A stretch of 35,078 nt of DNA, taken from Prevotellaceae bacterium UBA1746 (GTDB taxonomy: Bacteria; Bacteroidota; Bacteroidia; Bacteroidales; Bacteroidaceae). Under the pieces are notes generated by a model. It saw nothing but the letters and a program-made list of their open reading frames with translations, was not told the DNA's origin and made no database searches. A program made the position numbers and the translations under genes. Position 1 is the stretch's first letter. Each line of letters starts with the position of its first letter. Of this stretch, positions 8,285-16,329 are shown piece after piece. The stretch is taken from the NCBI GenBank assembly GCA_905369775.1, contig CAJPJR010000018.1:1-35078 (forward strand), written 5' to 3'.

Positions 8285-8482
8285 GGCGCTTTGTTGTTTG
8301 CGGGCGGTGAGTTCGTGTTGTTTTCGCACGACCGGCGGTCGAATTCAGCGACGGAAATCGGGAATTCTCCCAATTTCCGGGCATCATTTTCCTGCTTTTC
8401 GGTCTTTGCTTCCGATTTCTTCGACCTGGTTCAAGAGAAAGAGGGGAGTGCCGGGCGAGCGCAACACGAACAGCCCAATTGG

Positions 8483-9760
8483 TTATTTAATCATCTCACA
8501 GCCCATGTAGGGTTGCAGGGCTTTGGGAATGCGGATGCCTTCGGGCGTTTGGAAATCCTCGAGGATGGCGGCAACAATGCGGGGCAATGCAAGAGCGGAG
8601 CCATTGAGGGTGTGGCAAAGTTCGATCTTCTTGTCTTCGGCTCGACGATAGCGGCAGTGAAGACGGTTGGCTTGATAGCAATCGAAGTTGGAAACGGAGG
8701 AAACTTCGAGCCAGCGACCTTGTGCTTCGGAGTAAACTTCGAAGTCATAGCACAGTGCTGCAGTGAAACTCATGTCGCCGCCGCAAAGACGGAGGATGCG
8801 GTAGGGAAGTTCGAGTTTCTGAAGCAGACCTTCCACGTGGGCCAACATTTCGTCGTGACTTTGCTGCGAATGTTCGGGACGGTCGATGCGCACCAATTCG
8901 ATTTTCGAGAACTCGTGCAGGCGATTCAGACCGCGAACGTCCTTGCCGTAGCTGCCGGCTTCGCGACGGAAACACTGGGTGTAGGCACAGTTTTTGATGG
9001 GCAGCTCACTTTCGTCGAGGATCACGTCGCGGTAGATGTTCGTGACGGGGACTTCGGCCGTGGGAATGAGATAAAGGTTGTCGAGGTCGCAGTGATACAT
9101 CTGTCCCTCCTTGTCGGGCAGCTGACCGGTGCCGTAGCCCGAGGCTTCGTTGACCACCGTGGGCGGCATGATCTCCAAGTAGCCGGCTGCACGTGCCTCA
9201 TCGAGGAAGAAGTTGATGAGCGCGCGCTGCAAACGTGCACCCCATCCTTTGTAGACCGGGAAGCCTGCGCCTGTAATTTTGACGCCGAGATCGAAATCGA
9301 TGAGATCATATTTCTTTGCCAGCTCCCAGTGGGGCAGGGGATTGGAGGGGAGGGGCGTTTCGTGGCCGCCGGTCTTCACAACGAGGTTGTCATCAGCACC
9401 CACTCCCTCGGGGACGATGTCATAAGGCACGTTTGGGATGGTGTAGAGGAGTTGTGTGCGCTCTTCCTCGGCTGCTTTTTTGAGTTCCTCGAGCTCTGCG
9501 CTGCGCGATTTGAGTTCTGCCACACGCGCCTTGGCAGCTTCTGCCTCTTCCTTCTGGCCGGCCTTCATGAAGGCACCGATATTTTTGGCAAGTGTCTTTT
9601 GTTCGGCGAGCACAGCGTCGAGTTCCGCCTGTGCACTCTTGCGTTTGCCGTCAATGTTGAGCACCGCTTCGATGGCCTCTCGGGCTCCTGCGAAATGTTT
9701 CTTTTCCAAGCCGCGAATCACGGCTTCTTTATCTTCGTTGATTTGTTTAATCGTCAGCAT
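8483..9760 (-). CDS. serS: Seryl-tRNA synthetase
   Basis: This 425-residue class II aminoacyl-tRNA synthetase charges tRNA-Ser, and tRNA-Sec where present. The N-terminal region (about 1-110) is the long antiparallel coiled coil that holds the tRNA long arm, rich in Lys, Glu and Ala. The catalytic core has motif 2, FRREAGSYGKDVRGLNRLHEF (split around residue 262), a PTAEVPVTN substrate loop and a motif 3 region ending in NGSALALPR. It is full length. The start at 9760 follows a perfect -7 box by 29 bases. The next gene downstream is gdhA; a weak hairpin at 8353-8378 lies between them but lacks a T-run. Confidence 0.97.
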   Translation of the reverse strand: MLTIKQINEDKEAVIRGLEKKHFAGAREAIEAVLNIDGKRKSAQAELDAVLAEQKTLAKNIGAFMKAGQKEEAEAAKARVAELKSRSAELEELKKAAEEERTQLLYTIPNVPYDIVPEGVGADDNLVVKTGGHETPLPSNPLPHWELAKKYDLIDFDLGVKITGAGFPVYKGWGARLQRALINFFLDEARAAGYLEIMPPTVVNEASGYGTGQLPDKEGQMYHCDLDNLYLIPTAEVPVTNIYRDVILDESELPIKNCAYTQCFRREAGSYGKDVRGLNRLHEFSKIELVRIDRPEHSQQSHDEMLAHVEGLLQKLELPYRILRLCGGDMSFTAALCYDFEVYSEAQGRWLEVSSVSNFDCYQANRLHCRYRRAEDKKIELCHTLNGSALALPRIVAAILEDFQTPEGIRIPKALQPYMGCEMIK

Positions 9761-9788
9761 GTAGGCTATTTGTCATATTTGGTTTCCG

Positions 9789-9796
9789 CAAAAGTA
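9789..9796 (-). promoter_or_regulatory. Bacteroidetes -7 box for serS
   Basis: On the minus strand this reads TACTTTTG, identical to the -7 boxes of the YitT-like and large endonuclease genes. It ends 29 bases before the serS start codon. No convincing TTTG is visible at the -33 position. Confidence 0.55.
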
Positions 9797-9960
9797 GCAC
9801 AATAAATCGGGAAATAAGCACCTTTCCCCCCAATTCTTTTCTACTTCGCGTCTCCTATTGTGGTTAATGTTCGGCTCGGTACTTTGCATATCGTGAAACT
9901 ACCACTCAGATCGTCGCGATTGAGGCGTAAGTCGTCGTGGTGTTACAGACGAGTCGGCGC

Positions 9961-11073
9961 CTATTCTTTTACCTCTTCCCACCATCGGCGGAAAGTCTGC
10001 GATCCGTTGTTCAAGTCCACCACTTCGCCGATGCGGGGCGTGAGCAACGGCAAGTTTTCGCGCACCGCGGCGGCAGAAAGCAGGCGAAGGGGCTCGTCCC
10101 AATCGTGGCGGGCGAGTGCATATTTGCTGTTGTGAATGGAAAGTACATGCCGCGGTGCCAGATCGCGAATGGCCTGTACCACTTGCTCGGGCATCATGTG
10201 AATGTAGGCCCAATCTTCATTGTATTGCCCGTTTTCGATCAGCGCCCAATCGATGGTTCCAAAGCGTTGGCGGATCTTTTTGAAGCGGTCGTCGTAACCG
10301 CCGTCGCCCGAAAGGTAGATTTTGCGCGTGGGACTCTCGATGAGGAAAGACGCCCAGAGGGTATTGCCGGGATGCAAGGAGCGTCCCGAGAAATGTTGCG
10401 TGGACAAGCAGTGGAGTTTGATGCCGTTTCCCACCACTGCCTCCTCATCCCAGTCCAGTTCCGTGATGCGGTCGGCGGGATATCCCCATCGTTCGAGGTG
10501 TTCGCCGACGCCGAGCGGACAAACGACCCGTCCGACGCGCCGACGAATGGATTTCACGGTGCGGTAGTCGAGATGATCATAGTGATCGTGGGTGATGATG
10601 AGCACGTCTACGGGGGGAAGATCCTCGATGTGATAGCCGTCTGCCCCTTTGAAGGGGGCAAACATCCAAGAGAAGGGGGAGGCTGCTTTGAGAACGGGAT
10701 CAACGAGGAAGGTGAGTCCATCGGTGCGGAGAAACACGGACGAGTGTCCGAGCCAGACCAAGGCGTTGTCATTGTTGCGCGCCAACGAATCGAGCGCAGT
10801 GTGGACAAAGGGGAGAGAATCCGTAGGTTTGAGGCGGGAGGGACGGTCGAAAAGAAAATCGCGAAGGCGCTGTACAAACGACTTTGAGCCGGTCATTGTG
10901 GGTGCATTGCGAAGGTTGTGAAAACGACCGTTGCGATAGTGCGGCGAGCGTTCGATGCGGGCCAGACGTTCGCCTCGCGGTGCACGACCGAACGTGGGGT
11001 GTTGAAGCACAATGACGGTGATAAGCGCCACGCCGAGGAGGATGGAAAATAGAATAGTCATGAATCGTTTCAT
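9961..11073 (-). CDS. Membrane-anchored metallo-beta-lactamase-fold hydrolase (NAPE-PLD/UlaG-like)
   Basis: This 370-residue protein starts with a hydrophobic segment (about residues 5-25, FMTILFSILLGVALITVIV), so it is probably anchored in or exported across the inner membrane. The hydrolase domain carries the zinc motif THDHYDHLD at about residues 160-170, a later SGDGGYDD block and a C-terminal HMMPEQ segment. These resemble the bacterial relatives of N-acyl-phosphatidylethanolamine phospholipase D (metal-dependent hydrolases of the beta-lactamase superfamily). The substrate cannot be read from sequence; a phospholipid is possible. I chose the ATG at 11073 because it begins the hydrophobic leader; the open frame extends to 11247 but the added part has no family character. 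Confidence 0.85.
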   Translation of the reverse strand: MKRFMTILFSILLGVALITVIVLQHPTFGRAPRGERLARIERSPHYRNGRFHNLRNAPTMTGSKSFVQRLRDFLFDRPSRLKPTDSLPFVHTALDSLARNNDNALVWLGHSSVFLRTDGLTFLVDPVLKAASPFSWMFAPFKGADGYHIEDLPPVDVLIITHDHYDHLDYRTVKSIRRRVGRVVCPLGVGEHLERWGYPADRITELDWDEEAVVGNGIKLHCLSTQHFSGRSLHPGNTLWASFLIESPTRKIYLSGDGGYDDRFKKIRQRFGTIDWALIENGQYNEDWAYIHMMPEQVVQAIRDLAPRHVLSIHNSKYALARHDWDEPLRLLSAAAVRENLPLLTPRIGEVVDLNNGSQTFRRWWEEVKE

Positions 11074-11402
11074 ATTAAGTGATGGTCGTATAGTGTTGTG
11101 TTGCACCGGTCGCGCATTACCTGTGGTCACTGTGCTCCGGTTCCGAAGCACGAGGTCGCGCGTCGCCTTTTTACAGCTTGTAGTGGCCTTGATCCGTAAA
11201 GACGCATGCCGAACTATCCTCAGGCGGCCTATCCTTTTGGGAACCACGTGCTATCTCTTGAATCCCGTGCCCACCATTTTGAAAGCGATGCGCAGGCTTC
11301 GGAGTGCCGATGACGGTTTTGAAATGCAATTATCGTGCCCGATGGGATTATGTCTCGCATTCCGATGGAAAACTCCCGTGTTTTATGGTTTCCTTCAAAG
11401 AA
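11074..11402. other. Gene-free stretch upstream of the hydrolase
   Basis: Open frames cross this 329-base gap on both strands, but none has a plausible start, composition or recognisable domain. It presumably holds the promoter of the hydrolase gene, yet I see no TAnnTTTG box on the minus strand. No repeat or RNA gene was recognised. Confidence 0.4.
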
Positions 11403-11437
11403 GAAAAGGGGCGCACGCATTGGTGCTGCCCCTTTTC
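11403..11437 (-). terminator. Intrinsic terminator of the EF-G2 gene
   Basis: A perfect 10-base outer stem (11403-11412 with 11428-11437) is extended by a 4-base inner stem with one bulged base. On the minus strand it is followed by a T-rich run. It lies 37 bases past the EF-G2 stop codon. Confidence 0.8.
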
Positions 11438-11473
11438 CGTAAAGTCTCTATATAGTGTCCCAAAGAAAGATGT

Positions 11474-13627
11474 TTATTCTTCGTCGTGCTGTGCGTGTTC
11501 GGCAATGAGCTTTTGTTGCAAATCACCGGGCACGAGCTCGTAGCTGGCAAATTTCATGATGAACGACGCCCGTCCTCCCGTGAGACTGGAGAGTGTGGTG
11601 GCGTAGCTGCTCATTTCGCTGAGCGGCACCTTGGCCTGCAGCTTTTCGTATCCGTTTTCGGAGGTCATGCCCACGATCATGCCGCGTCGACCTTGGAGAT
11701 CGCTCATGACATCGCCCATCTTTTCGGAGGGCACAAAGACCTCTACGTCATAGATGGGTTCGAGAATTTTGGGACCTGCTTCGCGGAAGGCGGCAGAGAA
11801 GGCGTTGCGACCGGCCAACATGAAGGACACTTCATTGCTGTCGACGGGGTGCATCTTGCCGTCGTAGACAATGACGCGCACGTCGCGGGCATACGATCCG
11901 GTGAGCGGTCCTTGTTCCATGCGGCTCATCACGCCTTTGAGAATCGCGGGCATGAAGCGGGTGTCTATGGCACCGCCCACGACGCTATTGATGAACACCA
12001 GTTTTCCGCCCCACTCGAGATTCACTTCTTCCTTACCGCGCGGCGTGATGCGGATCTCCTGATTGCCGAATTTGAACAGGGTGGGTTCGGGCATTCCTTC
12101 GAAGTAAGGTTCGGCGATGAGGTGCACTTCGCCGAATTGTCCCGCACCGCCCGATTGTTTCTTGTGGCGATAGTCGGCACGTGCCGGTTTGGTGATGGTT
12201 TCGCGGTAGGGGATGCGCTGTTCGCTGAATTCCACTTTGATCTTGTCGATGTTTTCGAGAATCCATTTCAGTGTGCGCAAGTGGAATTCGCCTTGTCCGT
12301 GTACGAGGATTTGACGCAATTCTTTGCTCTGTTCCACCACCCACGTGGGATCTTCCTGACGCAAACGAGTGAGTGCGGCCATCATTTTTTCGGTGTCGGC
12401 TTCGTTGACGGCGCGGATGGCACGTGTGAACTTGGAGTTGGGGTATTTGATGAAATTGAAGCGGTGTTCGCACTGTTTTCCGTTGAGCGTATTGCCGGTG
12501 CGCACGTCCTTTAGTTTCACCGTGCAGCCGATGTCACCAGCCGAAAGCTGTTCCACCTTTTCACGGTTGGCGCCCGAGCAGACAAAGAGTTGCGCCATGC
12601 GTTCTTTCGAACCGCGGTCGGCGTTGGTCAAGTCGTCTCCTTCGTGCACCACGCCGCTCATGACTTTGAAATACTGCACTTCGCCAATGTGGGGTTCGAC
12701 TCCCGTTTTGAAGAAGTAGACACTCGTGGGGGCCTTCTCGTCGGGGCTGACCTCTTCGCCGCGTGTGTTGTGCACTTTGGGCATTTCGTCGACAAACGGT
12801 ACCACATTGCCCAGGAATTCCATGAGTCGTCCCACGCCCATGTCCTTTCCTGCGCAGACACAGAAGACGGGGAAGATGCTGCGCGTGACCAATCCTTTGC
12901 GAATGCCCTCACGCATTTCATCTTCGGTGAGTTGTTCGGTCTCAAAGAATTTCTCCATCAGGCTTTCGTCGTTCTCTGCCGCGGCTTCCACCAAGGCTTT
13001 GTGCATGGCTTGCGCCTTCTCGAGTTCCTCCGCGGGGATGTCTTCCACGAGCGGTTCTCCTCCCTCTTCTTTCCACGTGAGTTTCTTCATGAGAATCACG
13101 TCGATGAGGCTGTTGAATGCCGGGCCGGTGGCGAGAGGATACTGCACAGGCACCACTTTCGGACCGTAGACATTGCGCAGATCGTCGAGGATCAGTTCGT
13201 AGTCGCAGTTTTCATGGTCGAGCTGGTTGACGAGAAAGATGACGGGTTTGCCGAGTTTCTCGGTATAGCGGAAGTGGTTTTGCGTTCCCACCTCGACGCC
13301 GAATGCGCCGTTGAGGAGTAGCAGTGCCGTGTCCGTCACATTGAGGGCAGTCATGGCCGCGCCGACGAAATCATCGGACCCCGGGCAGTCGATGAGGTTG
13401 AGTTTCTTGCCTTTCCACTCCACATGGAATGCTGTGGCAAAGACAGAATATCCGTATTCCTGTTCGACGGGGAAATAGTCGGAAACGGTGTTCTTTTGGG
13501 TGATGCGTCCGCGCCGCGGAAGTGCGCCGGCGTGGTAGAGAAGGCACTCTGTGAGCGTGGTTTTTCCGGAACGATCGTTACCGAGGAGGGCGATGTTTTT
13601 GATGTCGTGCGAATTGTAGACCTTCAT
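11474..13627 (-). CDS. fusA2: Elongation factor G-like protein, EF-G2 type
   Basis: This 717-residue protein has the EF-G domain order: G domain, domain II, then domains III-V, with a C-terminal GGRASFIMKFASYELVP segment. It differs from canonical EF-G in the G domain. The P-loop is GNDRSGKT (residues 16-23). The switch I block reads EQEYGYSV instead of EQERGITI. Switch II reads DCPGSDDF (80-87), so Ser84 replaces the catalytic His of DTPGHVDF. The base-recognition motif is NQLD. In Bacteroides thetaiotaomicron an EF-G2 paralogue is reported, from memory, to support translocation without GTP hydrolysis during starvation and to be needed for gut colonisation. I infer this is its counterpart. 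The ATG at 13627 was chosen because the P-loop then lies at the usual distance. It is transcribed downstream of rho on the same strand but behind that gene's own terminator. Confidence 0.9.
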   Translation of the reverse strand: MKVYNSHDIKNIALLGNDRSGKTTLTECLLYHAGALPRRGRITQKNTVSDYFPVEQEYGYSVFATAFHVEWKGKKLNLIDCPGSDDFVGAAMTALNVTDTALLLLNGAFGVEVGTQNHFRYTEKLGKPVIFLVNQLDHENCDYELILDDLRNVYGPKVVPVQYPLATGPAFNSLIDVILMKKLTWKEEGGEPLVEDIPAEELEKAQAMHKALVEAAAENDESLMEKFFETEQLTEDEMREGIRKGLVTRSIFPVFCVCAGKDMGVGRLMEFLGNVVPFVDEMPKVHNTRGEEVSPDEKAPTSVYFFKTGVEPHIGEVQYFKVMSGVVHEGDDLTNADRGSKERMAQLFVCSGANREKVEQLSAGDIGCTVKLKDVRTGNTLNGKQCEHRFNFIKYPNSKFTRAIRAVNEADTEKMMAALTRLRQEDPTWVVEQSKELRQILVHGQGEFHLRTLKWILENIDKIKVEFSEQRIPYRETITKPARADYRHKKQSGGAGQFGEVHLIAEPYFEGMPEPTLFKFGNQEIRITPRGKEEVNLEWGGKLVFINSVVGGAIDTRFMPAILKGVMSRMEQGPLTGSYARDVRVIVYDGKMHPVDSNEVSFMLAGRNAFSAAFREAGPKILEPIYDVEVFVPSEKMGDVMSDLQGRRGMIVGMTSENGYEKLQAKVPLSEMSSYATTLSSLTGGRASFIMKFASYELVPGDLQQKLIAEHAQHDEE

Positions 13628-13922
13628 GTTGGGTAGAGATTTAGGCAGAGCCGTTGAACGGAGGTCGAGAGGCGTTGTGTTAACCAAATAATGGGTTTTA
13701 TGTATTGGTATTGCCAAGTCGACCTTTTATTTTCTGGCGCAAATTACGAAGAAAATCCGAATGAGCAAATTTTTGAGCGGAAAAATCATTTTTCTTCGCG
13801 CATTTTCCATCGTGAGCCGGTTTGTACTTTCCTCCCGTGCGTGTTTTCAGTGGGGCACAAAGGGGAAGTCAAGAGCGAAGAGGAAGCGAAGGAACTCTTT
13901 CGCGGAGTGACAAAAAACAGCA
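13628..13922. other. AT-rich gene-free stretch upstream of EF-G2
   Basis: This 295-base gap between the EF-G2 start and the rho terminator is visibly richer in A and T around 13690-13810 than its surroundings. It likely contains the EF-G2 promoter and leader. A near-consensus TAATTTG (minus strand, near 13740) lacks one spacer base, so I do not call it. No open frame here looks like a gene. Confidence 0.4.
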
Positions 13923-13950
13923 GAGCAGCTTCCTTTCCGGGAAGCTGCTC
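13923..13950 (-). terminator. Intrinsic terminator of rho
   Basis: Arms of 11 bases (13923-13933 and 13940-13950) pair perfectly around a 6-base loop. On the minus strand the hairpin is followed after a few bases by six T residues. It sits about 30 bases after the rho stop codon. Confidence 0.85.
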
Positions 13951-13978
13951 CGATAGGTGATAACGGGAGGAGATGCTA

Positions 13979-16096
13979 TTATTTGTTCATAGTAGCCAAG
14001 AATTCTTCGTTGGAGAGCGAATTCTCGAGGTTCTTCTTCACGAAGTTCATGGCTTCCATGCTGTTCATGTCTCCCATATAGTTGCGCAACACATACATTC
14101 GGTTGAGCGTATTTTCGTCGAGCAGGAGGTCGTCGCGGCGTGTGGAACTTTGAATGAGGTTGACTGCCGGGAAAATGCGTTTGTTGGCGAGCGAGCGATC
14201 GAGCTGGAGCTCCATGTTGCCCGTTCCTTTGAATTCTTCGAAGATAACCTCATCCATTTTCGATCCGGTGTCGATGAGCGCCGTGGCGATAATGGTGAGC
14301 GAGCCGCCGCCTTCGATGTTGCGGGCCGCACCGAAGAATCGTTTCGGTTTCTGCAGTGCGTTGGCGTCCACACCACCGGTCAGAATTTTGCCCGATGCAG
14401 GCGCCGTGGTGTTGAAGGCGCGTGCCAATCGGGTGATGGAGTCGAGGAAAATCACGACATCGTGCCCGCATTCGACCATGCGTTTGGCTTTGTCGAGCAC
14501 CATTTGTGCGATGCGCACGTGGCGGGTGGCGGGTTCGTCGAAGGTCGAAGCTATGACTTCGGCGTTGACGGTGCGCGCCATGTCTGTCACTTCCTCCGGT
14601 CGCTCGTCGATGAGGAGCATCATGAGATAAGTGTCGGGATAGTTGGCGGCAATGGCGTTGGCAATCTGTTTCATCAAGATCGTCTTACCCGTTTTGGGTT
14701 GCGCCACGATGAGTGCGCGCTGACCTTTACCGATGGGGGAGAACAGATCGACGACGCGGCAGGCCAGCGGCGTGTTGCGTCCGTTCGACAGTTTGAATTG
14801 TTCATCGGGAAAGAGCGGGGTGAGATGTTCGAACGCCACGCGGTCGCGCACTTGTCGGGGATCGAGACCGTTGATGCGGTCGATGCTCGCCAGCGAGAAA
14901 TACTTTTCTCCTTCGCGCGGCACTTTGACTTTGCATTCCACCACGTCGCCCATTTTCAGTGCGTAGCTGCGAATCTGATATTGGGAGACAAACACATCGT
15001 CGGGCGAAGGCATATAATTATAGTCCGACGAGCGGAGAAAACCAATGCCTTGCGGGTCGATTTCGAGCACGCCGCAGGCCTCGATGAGGAGGTCCTTTTG
15101 TTCGGGCATCGGCGCCGTGGGCGGCACCTTCCCTTCGGCGCGCGCTTGGAGCTGCTGCTGCACGAGAATGTCGTCCTTGAAACGATGGAATTTCGGCACC
15201 GTGTGTTGTTCCGCGGGCACGTAAGCCGGTGCGGGTCGCGAGTAGGGCTCGCTTTCTGCGAAGTTGTAGTCGTTGAAGTCGACCACCGGCACATCTTCCA
15301 CGATGATGAAGTCCGTGCCGTCGGCCGGTTGTCCGTTGTTCGCCGTCGGCGCACTCGAAGGTTCGGCGCTCGTCGCATTTTGTTCGCCTGTAGCGGCTGC
15401 TTCGCTGCGGAGCCGGAAGTGTTCGGAGAGCGATGAGAGAGCCGCCCCGGTTTCTTCCTTCTCGCTGTTGGCCGCTTGCTGTTTCATTTGTTCGACGATG
15501 AAATCCGGCAGATCCTCCTCTTCCTGTGCTTGCGCCGCAGCGGTGTTTTCTTGCTGCGCGGCGGGCTGGTCCGCGTTCTTAGATTCCGGTGCCGCCTCGC
15601 CCGAGTTGGAGGCGTTCGCCTTGTTCTCCTCTTCCGCCGCCGCTGTCGAGGCGGCCTGCTCCTTCTGCTCTTGCTCTTCCGCTGCCTTTTTGGCTTCTAC
15701 CTCCGCCTTGGTGGGGCGACCTCTTCTGCGTTTGGGTGCCTCGGCGACGACTTCCCCTGCGCCCACGAGTGCTTCGGCAGCGGCCGCCGCCTCCACACGG
15801 GCTTTTTCGGCGATTTGCTTTTTCACAGCGCGCTCATCGCGCGCACTGTCGAAGCGTTCGCTTTCTCCGGCCTGCGTGGCAGAATAGACATGGTCGTGCG
15901 GAGCTGATGCGATGCGCCGTCTTTTGGGAGTGGCGTCGCTGTCGGCGGCGCTCATTTCAGCTTGTTTATCCAAAATGTCGTAAACGAGCTGTGCTTTCAC
16001 GTCGCTATAACTGTTGGGCGTCTTCATTTCGACGGCAATTGCTTTCAGCTCATCGACGCTCATCGAGAGGAGTTGCTCTTTGGTATGTTGAGGCAT
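13979..16096 (-). CDS. rho: Transcription termination factor Rho with long disordered insertion
   Basis: This 705-residue protein is an RNA-dependent ATPase that ends transcription. Residues 1-48 form the Rho N-terminal helical domain (EQLLSMSVDELKAIAVEM). Residues about 50-330 are a low-complexity segment rich in Ala, Glu, Gln and Ser with basic patches such as PKRRRGRPTK. The cold-shock RNA-binding domain follows at about 333-410 (GVLEIDPQGIGFLRS). The hexameric ATPase core has the P-loop QPKTGKT at 466-472, LLIDERPEEVTDM and the Q-loop/R-loop region SGKILTGGVDANAL. E. coli Rho has 419 residues, so the extra length is the insertion, typical of Bacteroidetes. The start at 16096 is chosen because it begins the N-terminal domain. 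It is divergent from the ABC-F gene. Confidence 0.97.
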   Translation of the reverse strand: MPQHTKEQLLSMSVDELKAIAVEMKTPNSYSDVKAQLVYDILDKQAEMSAADSDATPKRRRIASAPHDHVYSATQAGESERFDSARDERAVKKQIAEKARVEAAAAAEALVGAGEVVAEAPKRRRGRPTKAEVEAKKAAEEQEQKEQAASTAAAEEENKANASNSGEAAPESKNADQPAAQQENTAAAQAQEEEDLPDFIVEQMKQQAANSEKEETGAALSSLSEHFRLRSEAAATGEQNATSAEPSSAPTANNGQPADGTDFIIVEDVPVVDFNDYNFAESEPYSRPAPAYVPAEQHTVPKFHRFKDDILVQQQLQARAEGKVPPTAPMPEQKDLLIEACGVLEIDPQGIGFLRSSDYNYMPSPDDVFVSQYQIRSYALKMGDVVECKVKVPREGEKYFSLASIDRINGLDPRQVRDRVAFEHLTPLFPDEQFKLSNGRNTPLACRVVDLFSPIGKGQRALIVAQPKTGKTILMKQIANAIAANYPDTYLMMLLIDERPEEVTDMARTVNAEVIASTFDEPATRHVRIAQMVLDKAKRMVECGHDVVIFLDSITRLARAFNTTAPASGKILTGGVDANALQKPKRFFGAARNIEGGGSLTIIATALIDTGSKMDEVIFEEFKGTGNMELQLDRSLANKRIFPAVNLIQSSTRRDDLLLDENTLNRMYVLRNYMGDMNSMEAMNFVKKNLENSLSNEEFLATMNK

Positions 16097-16299
16097 AAGA
16101 GGATGGGGTAGTGTTCGGGAATAGATCGCAGGAAGAATGGCATCACGCGAGGAGATGCAAAGTGATAAGTCTGAAGATGGGGTGGAATCACGGTAAAAAT
16201 CCGACAACGGAGTATGGAAAATGCCTGCTACATCCATTTTCAAGACGCGAATTTACGAACAAATCATGGTAACGGACGAAAACTCCCCTTGTTTTTTTG

Positions 16300-16307
16300 T
16301 ACTTTCG
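16300..16307 (+). promoter_or_regulatory. Possible -7 box for the ABC-F gene
   Basis: TACTTTCG differs from TAnnTTTG by one base and ends 22 bases before the ATG at 16330. No TTTG element lies about 20 bases upstream. The 233-base gap shared with rho shows no other clear promoter. Confidence 0.3.
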
Positions 16308-16329
16308 CTTGCAAAATACCCTCTTTCGT

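Noticed and set aside
8353..8378. Hairpin between serS and gdhA
   Set aside because: The stem is interrupted and no T-run follows on the minus strand, so I do not call it a terminator.
6560..9805. A 1081-codon plus-strand open frame
   Set aside because: It is antisense to gdhA and serS, both of which are recognisable along their full length. The long frame follows from codon bias in a GC-rich genome.
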